A stretch of 29,084 bases of DNA from Clostridiales bacterium (GTDB taxonomy: Bacteria > Bacillota > Clostridia > Oscillospirales > QAMX01): contig JAAZBA010000203.1 in the NCBI GenBank assembly GCA_012514045.1, forward strand, positions 1-29,084, read 5' to 3'. The notes under the pieces are model-generated. The model did not search any database, was not told the origin of the DNA, and saw only the letters and a program-made list of their open reading frames with translations. Positions 8,787 to 17,436 of this stretch are shown piece by piece (position 1 is the first letter of the stretch; the number at the start of each line of letters is the position of its first letter). A program made the position numbers and the translations under genes.

Positions 8787-8814
8787 GGCACCGCCGCGGG
8801 CGGTGCCTTTTCTT
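8787..8814 (+). terminator. Rho-independent terminator of the liaF-like/ABC operon
   Basis: A perfect 9-bp stem GGCACCGCC/GGCGGTGCC with a GCG loop, followed directly by TTTTCTT. Confidence 0.92.
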
Positions 8815-8983
8815 ATGCCCAAATAAACATTTCACAGAAGCAGCGAAGGATGCATTCTTTTCCGCCGGACATATAGCAATGAGGATATACACTTCGCTTT
8901 CACGCTTAATATTGTGAAATAGCTTTAAAATATTTCCGCTTCTTTCGGCAATACTGTTGGTTTTAATTCGAAAATTTGGGCAT
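8815..8983. repeat. MITE-like segment with 10-bp terminal inverted repeats
   Basis: The outer ends ATGCCCAAAT (8815-8824) and ATTTGGGCAT (8974-8983) are perfect inverted repeats. A second nested pair, ATTTCACA (8829-8836) and TGTGAAAT (8913-8920), lies inside. There is no target-site duplication I can see and no transposase. A minus-strand open frame crosses the segment and runs into the permease gene, but it lacks a ribosome binding site and is not called. The remaining bases to about 9157 carry only the GTTAA motifs and the promoter described separately. Confidence 0.4.
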
Positions 8984-9034
8984 CTATGCATACAAGATTA
9001 CAACGCTTGAACCTGCTGGCAAGCAAAAAACGCC

Positions 9035-9096
9035 GGTTTAACACAGAATATTTCATAATAAATGTTTTATGTTAACCAAAAAACTTAACTGTTAAT
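9035..9096 (+). promoter_or_regulatory. Cluster of GTTAA/TTAAC motifs upstream of the carbohydrate operon promoter
   Basis: GGTTTAACA (9035-9043) and TGTTAACC (9070-9077) are near mirror copies 26 bp apart. CTTAAC (9084-9089) and TGTTAATG (9090-9097) follow directly. The cluster lies 60-120 bp before the -35 element, where an activator or repressor could bind. In AT-rich DNA such motifs can arise by chance. Confidence 0.3.
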
Positions 9097-9157
9097 GGCT
9101 TTTCGGTATTTTCACAGCTAAATATGCAAAATAAAATATAAATTTTGAAAATAGTTA

Positions 9158-9186
9158 TTGCATTTTGCTACCTCTTGTGTTACAAT
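9158..9186 (+). promoter_or_regulatory. Sigma-A promoter for the carbohydrate import/degradation operon
   Basis: TTGCAT (9158-9163), a 17-bp spacer and TACAAT (9181-9186). A start near 9193 leaves about 57 nt of leader before the ATG at 9250. It also rules out the in-frame upstream start at 9145. Confidence 0.75.
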
Positions 9187-9249
9187 TTCACTATGGTGTG
9201 GCTGGGGTGTTCCCGTAGCTTGCCAAAAAATATAAAGGAGGTTCATTCA

Positions 9250-11100
9250 ATGAACAAGAAGATCCTCGCAATCCTTCTCGCTTGCCTGATGGTTCTGGCG
9301 CTGTTCGCCGGCTGCTCAAAGAGCGGGACCAAGACCGATGATTCTTCCGCTGCTACCGAAAAGAAGGAAGAAACAAAGAAGGAAGAACCTAAGAAAGAAG
9401 AGAAAAAGAAAGAAGAACCCAAGAAAGAAGAGCCCAAGAAGGAAGAGAAAAAGGAAGAGAAGAAAGAAGAGGCTCCCGCGGACGCGGTCGAAGTAACTGC
9501 TCCCGGTCAGCTCCCGATCGTCAACGGCGATCTTACTCTTTCCTTCGCAATGCCCTTAAACGCAACAGTTGAAGACCGTGAGACAAACGCTCTTTGGGTT
9601 TATCTCCAGGAAGAGTCCGGCATCAAGTTTGAGCTGGAAGAGTATGCCGGCGATGAGTATCACACGAAGGTCGATCTTATGATGGCCGCAGGCGGCGCTG
9701 ACCTCCCGGACATCCTCTGCGGAGGCAGCTTTGGTGTAACACCCAGAACAACCTGGGGGCAGGCAGGCTTTATCCTTGATCTCAAGGATTATATCAATGA
9801 GCTCTGCTTCTACCTTCCCATGGCATTCAATAATTGTATGTACACAGACTGGGATACGGCCCTTGCTCAGATCACATCCTATGACGGCGGCATCTATGGT
9901 CTCCCCTCCTACGCCGAGTCCCCCAATGACCGAGTATCAAACGGACGTATAAACTTCTATATGCCCTGGGTCGAGAAGGCCGGCATGGCAAACTTCGACG
10001 ATAACGGCGAATTCATTAAGACTGCCGACCAGCTCCTCGAGTATTATGAGATAGTAAAGACAAGCGACTTCAACGGAAACGGCAAAGCCGACGAAATCCC
10101 CCTCACAGGCTACGGCACATGGAACCTCAAGTGCGCTTTCCTGCCCATGTTCCTCAAACACAACGTTGACAACTTCTGGGTAGACAACGGCGTCGTGAAG
10201 ACAACAGCCGATTCAGATGAATACAGAGAAGGTCTCAGATTCATCAAAGGCCTGTTAGACAAGGGTTACCTTGATCCTCTTACATTTACACAGGATCATG
10301 CCGCTATGACAGCTATGATAACAGCGGAAACAATGACAATAGCATCTTACCTGCGTATCTCCGCCTCCAACCTGAACCTCACAACAGTTCCTCCCTCCAC
10401 AGACTTTGAGTGGTGCTCCGCTCTCGCCGCTCCCGGCGCGGACGAATCCGACCGCTTCCAGTACTACGGCAAGGCTATTGCCTACACCCAGTATGTTGTC
10501 ACAAAGAACTGCGAAAGCCCTGAAGCAGCTGTTCGCCTTGGCGATTTCTGGGGCTCCGAGGATGTTTCCTTTATAAACAACTGCGGATTCGAAGGCATCG
10601 ACTGGGACGCTGTATCCGATCTTGAAGGCGGAGCCGACAAGTGGGGCAACACTTGGGGCTGGGGTCCTGAAGACACATATGTAAGACGTACAGCCGAAAC
10701 AGGCGGCCGCGCCTCCTGGGGCACAATGCAGAACGTATGGATGGGCAACCAGGGTGTATCCTGCCTTAACTACGACTGGGCTACACAGGGCGGCGCAGAC
10801 AAGACGCTTGATACATGGCCTATGTCTGTGCGCAACGCCAACCGTATCCTCTATAACATAACTCTCTCCAACCAGGACAATGTATTTGCCGGTCAGGTTT
10901 ATACGGCAGAAGAGGCTGATATGAATGCCAACGTCTACACTCCGATCGCCACATACATCGAAGAGTGCTTCACGCGTTTCTGCATGGGCGACCTCGACAT
11001 TGAAAAGGATTGGGACAACTATGTAAACGAGCTTAAGAAGATGGGTCTCGAAGACTACACAGCTGTTGAGCAGGCCGTTTACACACGTATGTTCGGCTAA
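9250..11100 (+). CDS. Sugar ABC transporter solute-binding lipoprotein (LplA/YtcQ-like)
   Basis: 616 residues. The signal peptide has KK, a hydrophobic core and the lipobox LFAGC with the lipidated C22. A striking Lys/Glu/Pro-only spacer at about residues 37-75 (repeats of KKEEP and KKEEK) holds the binding domain off the membrane. The rest is a long extracellular solute-binding protein, rich in Trp and Tyr (WGWGPED, GNTWGWG), as in proteins that bind oligosaccharides for CUT1 importers with LplB/LplC permeases. The frame extends upstream to 9145, but AAAGGAGG lies before the ATG at 9250 and the lipoprotein signal begins there, so 9250 is used. It is first in the operon. A large stem-loop separates it from the permeases. 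The bound sugar is unknown; relatives bind plant-cell-wall or uronic-acid oligosaccharides. Confidence 0.92.
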   Translation: MNKKILAILLACLMVLALFAGCSKSGTKTDDSSAATEKKEETKKEEPKKEEKKKEEPKKEEPKKEEKKEEKKEEAPADAVEVTAPGQLPIVNGDLTLSFAMPLNATVEDRETNALWVYLQEESGIKFELEEYAGDEYHTKVDLMMAAGGADLPDILCGGSFGVTPRTTWGQAGFILDLKDYINELCFYLPMAFNNCMYTDWDTALAQITSYDGGIYGLPSYAESPNDRVSNGRINFYMPWVEKAGMANFDDNGEFIKTADQLLEYYEIVKTSDFNGNGKADEIPLTGYGTWNLKCAFLPMFLKHNVDNFWVDNGVVKTTADSDEYREGLRFIKGLLDKGYLDPLTFTQDHAAMTAMITAETMTIASYLRISASNLNLTTVPPSTDFEWCSALAAPGADESDRFQYYGKAIAYTQYVVTKNCESPEAAVRLGDFWGSEDVSFINNCGFEGIDWDAVSDLEGGADKWGNTWGWGPEDTYVRRTAETGGRASWGTMQNVWMGNQGVSCLNYDWATQGGADKTLDTWPMSVRNANRILYNITLSNQDNVFAGQVYTAEEADMNANVYTPIATYIEECFTRFCMGDLDIEKDWDNYVNELKKMGLEDYTAVEQAVYTRMFG

Positions 11101-11138
11101 TCCTTAAAACAGATAAATCAGCCTAAATAACTGAAACA

Positions 11139-11173
11139 GACCGCCCCGCGGTCAGATACATCGCGGGGCGGTC
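11139..11173 (+). promoter_or_regulatory. Perfect 12-bp intercistronic stem-loop after the binding-protein gene
   Basis: GACCGCCCCGCG (11139-11150) and CGCGGGGCGGTC (11162-11173) pair completely with an 11-nt loop. No U-tract follows, so it should not terminate efficiently. By analogy with other binding-protein operons it probably protects the upstream message from 3' decay, or attenuates read-through, so that binding protein is made in excess over the permeases. Confidence 0.72.
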
Positions 11174-11218
11174 ATGTGTCAATCTCAGAGCATTCTAAAT
11201 CTGAACGGAGGGACTTTG

Positions 11219-12139
11219 ATGCTATCCAAGTTTACACGCGCGATACGCCGACACTGGCAGCTCTACCTTTTCCTGCTGCTGCCGGCTGTATATATCGGCA
11301 TATTCGCATACTATCCGATGACCGGCGTACAGCTTGCCTTCAAGAAATTCGACTACAACCTGGGTATCTGGGGAAGTCCCTGGGTAGGCTTTGAGCAGTT
11401 CCGTAAATTCTTCTCAAACTACATGTTTGAGCGAGTAATGACAAACACGATCCGTATTTCCGTCCTGGGGACAATCGCCGGATTCCCTGTTCCCATTATT
11501 TTCGCCCTTTGCCTCAACTGCGTATTCCATCTGAGATACAAAAGAACGGTACAGACAATTACCTACATGCCACACTTTATATCTACAGTTGTCATGGTAG
11601 GTATACTTAAGCAGTTCTTCCACCCGAGAGTCGGTGTTTATGGCATTTTCTACACTATGTTTACCGGCGCCACGGCGGGAGATCTTTTCGCCAGCCCCTC
11701 AGCTTTCGATCCTCTCTATATCTTCTCCGGTATATGGCAGGGCTTCGGCTGGGGCTCCATCCTCTACCTTGCCGCCCTTTCCGGCGTTTCTCCGGAGCTT
11801 CACGAGGCGGCTATGATTGACGGCGCCACCCGCTTCCAGCGTGTCCATTACGTTGATATCCCCGCGATTATGCCTACGATAATTATAACGCTGATTATGA
11901 GCATCGGTTCCCTGCTCGGCGTCGGCTTTGAAAAGATATTTCTTATGCAGACGGATATGAACATGCGAGTCAGCGAAGTCATATCCACCTATGTATACAA
12001 GCGAGGTCTCGGCAGCGGGGGCAACTCCGACTATGCTTTCTCCACCGCGGTGGGCTTGTTTAACAATGTTGTCAACCTTATATTGCTGATTACGGTCAAC
12101 AAGATAGCCTCCATGGTCAGCGAAACGAGCCTGTGGTAA
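11219..12139 (+). CDS. Carbohydrate ABC transporter permease, LplB/YteP family
   Basis: 306 residues, six predicted membrane helices starting at LYLFLLLPAVYIGIFAYYP. The EAA loop ELHEAAMIDGATRFQRVHYV at about residues 193-212 contacts the ATPase. The N-terminal YYPMTGVQLAFKKFDY pattern is typical of the LplB branch of CUT1 permeases. The start at 11219 follows ACGGAGGG; an upstream ATG at 11174 sits at the foot of the stem-loop without a ribosome binding site. It works as a heterodimer with the next gene product. No ATPase is encoded nearby, so a shared MsmK/UgpC-type ATPase elsewhere must energise it, which is normal for this group. Confidence 0.93.
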   Translation: MLSKFTRAIRRHWQLYLFLLLPAVYIGIFAYYPMTGVQLAFKKFDYNLGIWGSPWVGFEQFRKFFSNYMFERVMTNTIRISVLGTIAGFPVPIIFALCLNCVFHLRYKRTVQTITYMPHFISTVVMVGILKQFFHPRVGVYGIFYTMFTGATAGDLFASPSAFDPLYIFSGIWQGFGWGSILYLAALSGVSPELHEAAMIDGATRFQRVHYVDIPAIMPTIIITLIMSIGSLLGVGFEKIFLMQTDMNMRVSEVISTYVYKRGLGSGGNSDYAFSTAVGLFNNVVNLILLITVNKIASMVSETSLW

Positions 12140-12160
12140 AGGGAAAGGAGGATTCAAAAA

Positions 12161-13054
12161 ATGGCTGAAAAAATAAAGCTTATTCGTCAGGACAAGATTT
12201 TCTACACAATTGTCTACGCGATTATCACGCTTCTTACGATCTCCGTTCTTTATCCGATCATATACGTTCTATCTTCCTCCTTCTCCTCCGGCACCGCTGT
12301 TTCCACAGGTCAGGTTGTCCTGTTCCCGGTAGATTTCTCCGTGGAAGGCTACAAGCGCGTATTTGAGTATGAAAGAGTGTGGATGGGCTACCGCAACACC
12401 ATATTCTACACTATTGTTGGTACCATCAACAATGTCTTCATGACACTCATCTGCGCATATCCCCTTTCCCGCAGAGAGCTTCCGGGACGCAAAGGTTTCA
12501 TGGCATATTTCGTATTCACCATGTACTTCTCCGGCGGTATGATTCCGAATTACCTGCTTATGCGTGACATCGGCTACATCAATACCATCTGGGTAATGAT
12601 CATGCCCGGCGCTTTCAGCGTATATCAGATGATCGTCACAAGAACGTTTATCAACAGCACGATCCCCTATGAGATGCTGGAGGCAACGAAGATTGACGGC
12701 TGCTCCGATTTCCGTTACTTCACCATGTTCGTTATTCCCCTTTCCAAAGCAATCATCGCTGTTTTGACTCTTCAATACGCCGTCGGACATTGGAACGCAT
12801 ATTTTGGCGCCATGATTTACCTGACGAACAAAAACCTCTTTCCGCTGCAGGTGTTCTTGCGTGAGATTCTTGTTATGAACCAGATTCAGCCGTCGGACTT
12901 CACGGACGAAGAAACGAGAATGATAATGCAGGGTATGGCAGACCTCCTGAAGTACGCCCTCATCGTCGTAGCCACCTTCCCCATCATGTGCTTCTACCCC
13001 TTTATTCAAAAATACTTCGTGCAGGGCATCATGATAGGCTCACTAAAAGGATAA
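12161..13054 (+). CDS. Carbohydrate ABC transporter permease, LplC/YtcP family
   Basis: 297 residues with six membrane helices. The EAA loop EMLEATKIDGCSDFRYFTMF lies at about residues 171-190. The YPIIYVLSSSFSSG segment after helix 1 and the C-terminal end YFVQGIMIGSLKG are typical of YtcP/LplC permeases. AAAGGAGG lies 11 nt before the start. It follows the partner permease by 21 bp and completes the membrane part of the importer. A small inverted repeat and then the enzyme genes follow. Confidence 0.93.
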   Translation: MAEKIKLIRQDKIFYTIVYAIITLLTISVLYPIIYVLSSSFSSGTAVSTGQVVLFPVDFSVEGYKRVFEYERVWMGYRNTIFYTIVGTINNVFMTLICAYPLSRRELPGRKGFMAYFVFTMYFSGGMIPNYLLMRDIGYINTIWVMIMPGAFSVYQMIVTRTFINSTIPYEMLEATKIDGCSDFRYFTMFVIPLSKAIIAVLTLQYAVGHWNAYFGAMIYLTNKNLFPLQVFLREILVMNQIQPSDFTDEETRMIMQGMADLLKYALIVVATFPIMCFYPFIQKYFVQGIMIGSLKG

Positions 13055-13065
13055 AATTAAGACTA

Positions 13066-13086
13066 ATGCCCACCTTGTGTGGGCAT
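13066..13086 (+). promoter_or_regulatory. Intercistronic stem-loop between permease and enzyme genes
   Basis: ATGCCCAC (13066-13073) and GTGGGCAT (13079-13086) form a perfect 8-bp stem with a 5-nt loop. No U-tract follows. It lies between the transporter part and the enzyme part of the operon, so it may set the ratio between them by mRNA processing. Confidence 0.6.
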
Positions 13087-13114
13087 ACTTGATTTATATA
13101 CAGGGAGAAAATTT

Positions 13115-15016
13115 ATGCTTGACGTAAAGAAGATATTCGACTCATTTCCTACACTTGAACGGATACCAATGAAGCCTCATCCCAGGCTCTATATCGATGA
13201 AAAGGCGGTAGAAAATCTCCGAAGAACAGATCTGACCCCAGGACTTGCCCTCGATTTTCAGGTAGTGGATAAAATCGCCAACGAGAGCCTAGCGAATACC
13301 ACGATCCAGTTCAATGAGGCGGGGCACAACTCCATGCTGATTCGGGCAAGGTATATGCAGACAAGGATTTACTGCCTCCTCTGTAAATTCCTGCAGACTG
13401 GAGAGGAAAAGTACAGAAAGGCTGTGCTTGACCATATCCGCGAGATAGACAGCTGGCCTTACTGGAGCTGGTTTGAGTGGAGAGCGAAATGTGAGCCGGA
13501 CTGGGAAGCGCCTTTTGTGTCCTTCGACCTAAGCTACGGAGAAAACAGCATGACGCTGGGCATAGCCTATGACGTGCTTTATAATACCCTCTCTCCGGAA
13601 GAAAAAGAGATTTTCTACTCCTGCCTCAAGCGCCATAGAGTGATTACAGAGTTTTTAAGACACTGCAAGATCGGCAGAGGCTCGGGAAGAGACATGGGCG
13701 ACTGGATTCAGAACGAAAAATGCAACTGGATAACGGTCACTTGCGGAGGCATGGGAATGCTCGCATTGGCCTTCTACGATGAGCTTGAGGAAGCGAGACA
13801 AGCCCTTGCGCTGTGCGACCTGGCTGTGATGTCACTTATGGTGTACGCCGATGAATGCGGCGGCTCATGGCCCGAGGGACTGAGCTACTATAACTACACC
13901 CTACGCTATGCTATAGCTTTCCTTATATCATATGAAACAGCCACAGGAAGACGTCATCCTGCCTTTGACCTTCCCGGTACGGCTGAGATGAACAGCTTCT
14001 TCCTGAACTTCCAGCCAAACGGCATCCCCTGCACCTTCGGCGACAACAACACCTTATGGGAGCCTATGGGATATAACTACCATCTGGCGCAGCGCCTCGG
14101 ACAGACTCATCTCTGCCCTGCTTTGGACAAAGCTGCGAGATACGGTCAGAATTACGGGGATTGCTGGCCTTATGCCGCTGAGCGTCTCCTGTTCTCTGTC
14201 TGTGACGATATCCACAAGGTGGACTTAAGCCCGAAAAACGTGGTTAAGCTCTATCCCGGCACAAACTTCGCCGTTATGGCGGACAGTCTCCCCTCCCCTG
14301 AGTTCTACATGGCAATAAGAGGCGGAAACACCAACGGAGCCCACGAGCACAACGACCTTTCAAGCTTCCACCTGGTCGCGGGAGAAGAAATGTTCATTAC
14401 ATCCCTGACCACGGATGAATATCTCGACACCACTTTTTCCCCACGAAGGGATGAACTCTTTGAGATGACACCCTTAGCGAAAAACGTGCTTCTCGTCAAC
14501 GGCGTAGGCATGGAGATGTATTCACAGGTTGAGCAGAGGGAAAAAAGCTATGGTGAATACAGAGGCATTGAGATGGACTGCTCAGAAGCTATGGGCACGA
14601 GCCGCGACAGTTTTTGCGCCGTGGACTCATACATAAGGGATTTCATAATGCTGACGGAGAACGCTTTCCTTATTGTGGACAGAGCCTATCTTCCGAATCC
14701 CGGTAGATTCGATCTGAGATTCCACACCTTTACAGCGGTGAAAAAGGGTGAAAAATGCGTTGTTCTCTCTGGAAAGACCGGCAGGAAGATAAAAATATCC
14801 TTTGACGCGACGAAGCAATGTCTGCTGCTTATAGGACTTGACACCCCAACTAAGCCTAAAGAGCCCAGCAAAGTGATAAGATTCGCCTCCGAGCTGCTCC
14901 ATAAGGATATTGTCTATGCCACACTTCTCTCCACCGACCTCAATTCCTCCTTAAAACTATGTGATGAGGGGATAGAGGCTGTTATAAACGAAAAAACACA
15001 CATTGTAAAACTATAA
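13115..15016 (+). CDS. Heparinase II/III-like family protein (predicted cytoplasmic polysaccharide lyase)
   Basis: 633 residues. The first ~380 look like an alpha/alpha toroid, with helices rich in aromatic residues, NEKCNWITVTCGGM and WPEGLSYYNYTLRYA. A C-terminal beta domain with HEHNDLSSFHL (H410, H412) follows. The H-N-D-x-x-S-F pattern is the hallmark of heparinase II/III-like proteins, which cleave uronic-acid polysaccharides by beta-elimination. There is no signal peptide, so it should act inside the cell on imported oligosaccharides. The frame opens at 13079, but that ATG overlaps the stem-loop; AGGGAG precedes the ATG at 13115, which is chosen. The neighbours are the LplABC importer upstream and two paralogous enzymes downstream (15 bp gap). 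The substrate is not readable from the sequence, and a hydrolase or non-catalytic relative is possible. Confidence 0.82.
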   Translation: MLDVKKIFDSFPTLERIPMKPHPRLYIDEKAVENLRRTDLTPGLALDFQVVDKIANESLANTTIQFNEAGHNSMLIRARYMQTRIYCLLCKFLQTGEEKYRKAVLDHIREIDSWPYWSWFEWRAKCEPDWEAPFVSFDLSYGENSMTLGIAYDVLYNTLSPEEKEIFYSCLKRHRVITEFLRHCKIGRGSGRDMGDWIQNEKCNWITVTCGGMGMLALAFYDELEEARQALALCDLAVMSLMVYADECGGSWPEGLSYYNYTLRYAIAFLISYETATGRRHPAFDLPGTAEMNSFFLNFQPNGIPCTFGDNNTLWEPMGYNYHLAQRLGQTHLCPALDKAARYGQNYGDCWPYAAERLLFSVCDDIHKVDLSPKNVVKLYPGTNFAVMADSLPSPEFYMAIRGGNTNGAHEHNDLSSFHLVAGEEMFITSLTTDEYLDTTFSPRRDELFEMTPLAKNVLLVNGVGMEMYSQVEQREKSYGEYRGIEMDCSEAMGTSRDSFCAVDSYIRDFIMLTENAFLIVDRAYLPNPGRFDLRFHTFTAVKKGEKCVVLSGKTGRKIKISFDATKQCLLLIGLDTPTKPKEPSKVIRFASELLHKDIVYATLLSTDLNSSLKLCDEGIEAVINEKTHIVKL

Positions 15017-15030
15017 AATGAGGTATATGT

Positions 15031-17436
15031 ATGAGCTACATTAATCCCGCCCCCATTAAGAGTGACGGTTATCGCACTCCTGAGACGGAGCGTATTTACA
15101 AAATGCTAATGCGGTTCATCAAATTTCCAGCGGCAAGGTTTCACCTGTGGGACGTTCGTCCAAACTGCGGATATTTCTTCACCGGCTGCCACTGGTACGG
15201 CACCGATCAGAACGAAATGGCGCTGATCACCGCGTTTTTGGCAAAATATGGCGACTACGATGAAGAGCTCGCCGAAGTTTTCCGTGAAAAAGTACATGAT
15301 ATGGCAATACGTACCCTTCGCTATTCCTGCTTCACCCACGACACCGGTCCCGAGGACTGCATACGTGTTATGGGCAGAACCAAGCAACAGGCCGGCACAA
15401 AGTGGGGCGGCAACTATGTGTCCTGGCCCGGACTGAGGAGCAAGTTCTTCCAATCCTCTCAGGTGGGAGTGAGCATTTCCTATTTCGGACTCGCGGCCTG
15501 GATTCTCTGGGAGGATCTGGACGAGGAAACAAGGCAGATGGCATACAACGTCATAACCGACTACGCGAGGCGCTGGGCGCAGGAGGAGTCCCGCGACGGA
15601 GTGCATTTTGATACCCAAGCGGAGGAGAACGGCTGGACAGGCTTGGGTATCTTCACCGCAGCTGCCATTTTCCCCGATGATCCGGAGGCGAAAACCTGGA
15701 GAGAGGGCGCGATACGCTGGATTCTCGACGCTGCGACAACACCTTTGGATATGTATTCCAGGAGGAAGCTTTCCGACGGCACTCCGCTTCGTTCAATAAT
15801 CGACCACATCACAATCCACCCAGACTACACCACTGAAAATCACCGCGTTGTACATCCCGACTATCTCAATGCCCCGTTGGTGTTCCGGGCAAGAATGAAT
15901 CTCTTCTCTGCCCTCTCAGGCGCGGGAAGCTTCCCGGGAATTGAGCATAACTGGGAAAATATCTACGGCAATGTCTTCAAACCATGCGCCTCCTTTGAAG
16001 GGGGAGCCATTCCCATCCAGTCTCAGGACTGGTGGTATTATAAGATCCATGAGGTGGTTGTCACCCACACTGCCTCAAGGCTCCTGTTTAACGACCCCTA
16101 CGGTGCGCTGCTGGAAAAGAAATGCCTCGACACCCTTGAAGCCACTCAGCTGGGACACAGCGAGGGCACATTCATGGCGGAAAACACGGATGAGTGTATT
16201 ATTTCCAGTTCTTACCAAATCCTCAGTGATTTTGAGCCCCATGTTGCGGTATATCTGACCATTGTATACCTTTATCATATGTGCCTCGGCGAAGGAGTCA
16301 AACCTTCTGCCCCGGAGGAATTTGAGTCTGCCCTTGGCGGAGTCAGAAACTACCCCTTCGGTGGAAGCGTTATAAAAAGAGGTGAGCGTTCTTTCTCCGC
16401 GTTCACCCACAGAAACTGCCCCATCGCTTTCACCCTGCCTGAGGACAAGATGTGGACAATCACCGTCCCTCCCTGTTCCGCCTTCGGCTGCATGAAGTTT
16501 AAGGACGACTGCTCCGAAGACTACGCCCTTTCCAATCAGGAATATATCAGATATTCGGAAAACACCAGAATCTACCACGATAAGAACAATTTTGCCGCCT
16601 CCGCCACCATAGACAGGGGGCTTGGGAGAATCAAACAGGATGTGTCCTTTATTACGCTGCCCGATGAAAGCACAGTATATTTCCGCCGGGTAAGAGCCAT
16701 TGAGAACTGCTCCCTTGAATACTTCACATCGGGGCTTGTGGGCATAAGGAATGAGTATTATGTAAATCTGCCGCAGCATGCCGCAGGTTACCGCATGCTG
16801 ACGGTAGGTGACAATCCCCCGGAAAAGAAGGAAGGTTATGTCGGCGGAGATGACGTGATAAGCGATTATGAAGCCGCGCCCTATGTTGCCCTTGATGACA
16901 AGATATCATATCTCCTTCACGGCAGCAACGGTGTGAGATATGTATCCCATCACAATTACCCCAAGTGGAAGGGAATAGAGGATTTCCTTGTGCTTGACAA
17001 CTACGGTGAAGTTAATCTCAAGAAGGGCGAGCAGCTTCCGCTGTTCCTGCAGATCTCCCTTCCGAACAAGGATATTGAATACGCGAAGGCTGCATATAAG
17101 GACTTTTACGTGTCGAAGGAAGGCTCCATTGACGCCTGCATACTCTCTGACAGGCTTATATACTCATCCTTTATCAACACAAGATCCAATTTATCGTGCG
17201 TTTTTGAGCTTGACCGCGAGAGAATACCCCTTTTTGAGGGAAGCGCAAGCTACAGAAACGGCAAATACACCTGTTCTCTTGCCGTTGAGCCAAGGGGCTG
17301 CGGATTCAAGGATTGCACCGGGTATGCGGACGGGGGAAGAGACTTCGACTCTGTTGTACTGCCTGACGGTACCGTACTTATCAGATACGCCGGAGAAACG
17401 GATTACCATGACATGAAAGAGGGAGAGAAAAAATGA
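15031..17436 (+). CDS. Uncharacterised ~800-residue protein A, probable glycan-degrading enzyme
   Basis: 801 residues; I do not recognise a named family. The N-terminal ~450 residues look mainly helical and rich in Trp, His, Asp and Glu. Motifs shared with the next gene include LWDVRPNCGYFFTG, SCFTHDTGPEDC, GTKWGGNYV, QAEENGWT and SQDWWYY. The C-terminal ~350 residues look mainly beta, ending in a segment with PLFEGSASYRNGKY. Helical toroid plus beta-sandwich is the layout of many polysaccharide lyases and some glycosidases, including the heparinase-like product upstream, but this is inference. There is no signal peptide or membrane helix, so it is cytoplasmic. It starts 15 bp after the previous gene, and its stop overlaps the start of its paralogue (ATGA). 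A GAGG sequence precedes the start. Its place at the end of an LplABC operon argues for breakdown of the imported sugar. Confidence 0.7.
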   Translation: MSYINPAPIKSDGYRTPETERIYKMLMRFIKFPAARFHLWDVRPNCGYFFTGCHWYGTDQNEMALITAFLAKYGDYDEELAEVFREKVHDMAIRTLRYSCFTHDTGPEDCIRVMGRTKQQAGTKWGGNYVSWPGLRSKFFQSSQVGVSISYFGLAAWILWEDLDEETRQMAYNVITDYARRWAQEESRDGVHFDTQAEENGWTGLGIFTAAAIFPDDPEAKTWREGAIRWILDAATTPLDMYSRRKLSDGTPLRSIIDHITIHPDYTTENHRVVHPDYLNAPLVFRARMNLFSALSGAGSFPGIEHNWENIYGNVFKPCASFEGGAIPIQSQDWWYYKIHEVVVTHTASRLLFNDPYGALLEKKCLDTLEATQLGHSEGTFMAENTDECIISSSYQILSDFEPHVAVYLTIVYLYHMCLGEGVKPSAPEEFESALGGVRNYPFGGSVIKRGERSFSAFTHRNCPIAFTLPEDKMWTITVPPCSAFGCMKFKDDCSEDYALSNQEYIRYSENTRIYHDKNNFAASATIDRGLGRIKQDVSFITLPDESTVYFRRVRAIENCSLEYFTSGLVGIRNEYYVNLPQHAAGYRMLTVGDNPPEKKEGYVGGDDVISDYEAAPYVALDDKISYLLHGSNGVRYVSHHNYPKWKGIEDFLVLDNYGEVNLKKGEQLPLFLQISLPNKDIEYAKAAYKDFYVSKEGSIDACILSDRLIYSSFINTRSNLSCVFELDRERIPLFEGSASYRNGKYTCSLAVEPRGCGFKDCTGYADGGRDFDSVVLPDGTVLIRYAGETDYHDMKEGEKK

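Noticed and set aside
8560..8991. Minus-strand open frame across the permease end and the palindromic segment
   Set aside because: It overlaps the permease gene antisense, spans that operon's terminator, and has no ribosome binding site. Its coding look is likely a by-product of the permease codons and the repeat.
12269..13009. Long minus-strand open frame (246 codons) opposite the LplC-type permease
   Set aside because: It is the antisense shadow of a well-supported permease, with a His/Glu-rich nonsense-like composition and no ribosome binding site.
16075..16779. Minus-strand open frame of 234 codons inside protein A
   Set aside because: Antisense to a conserved paralogous coding region, no start signal and no recognisable domain.
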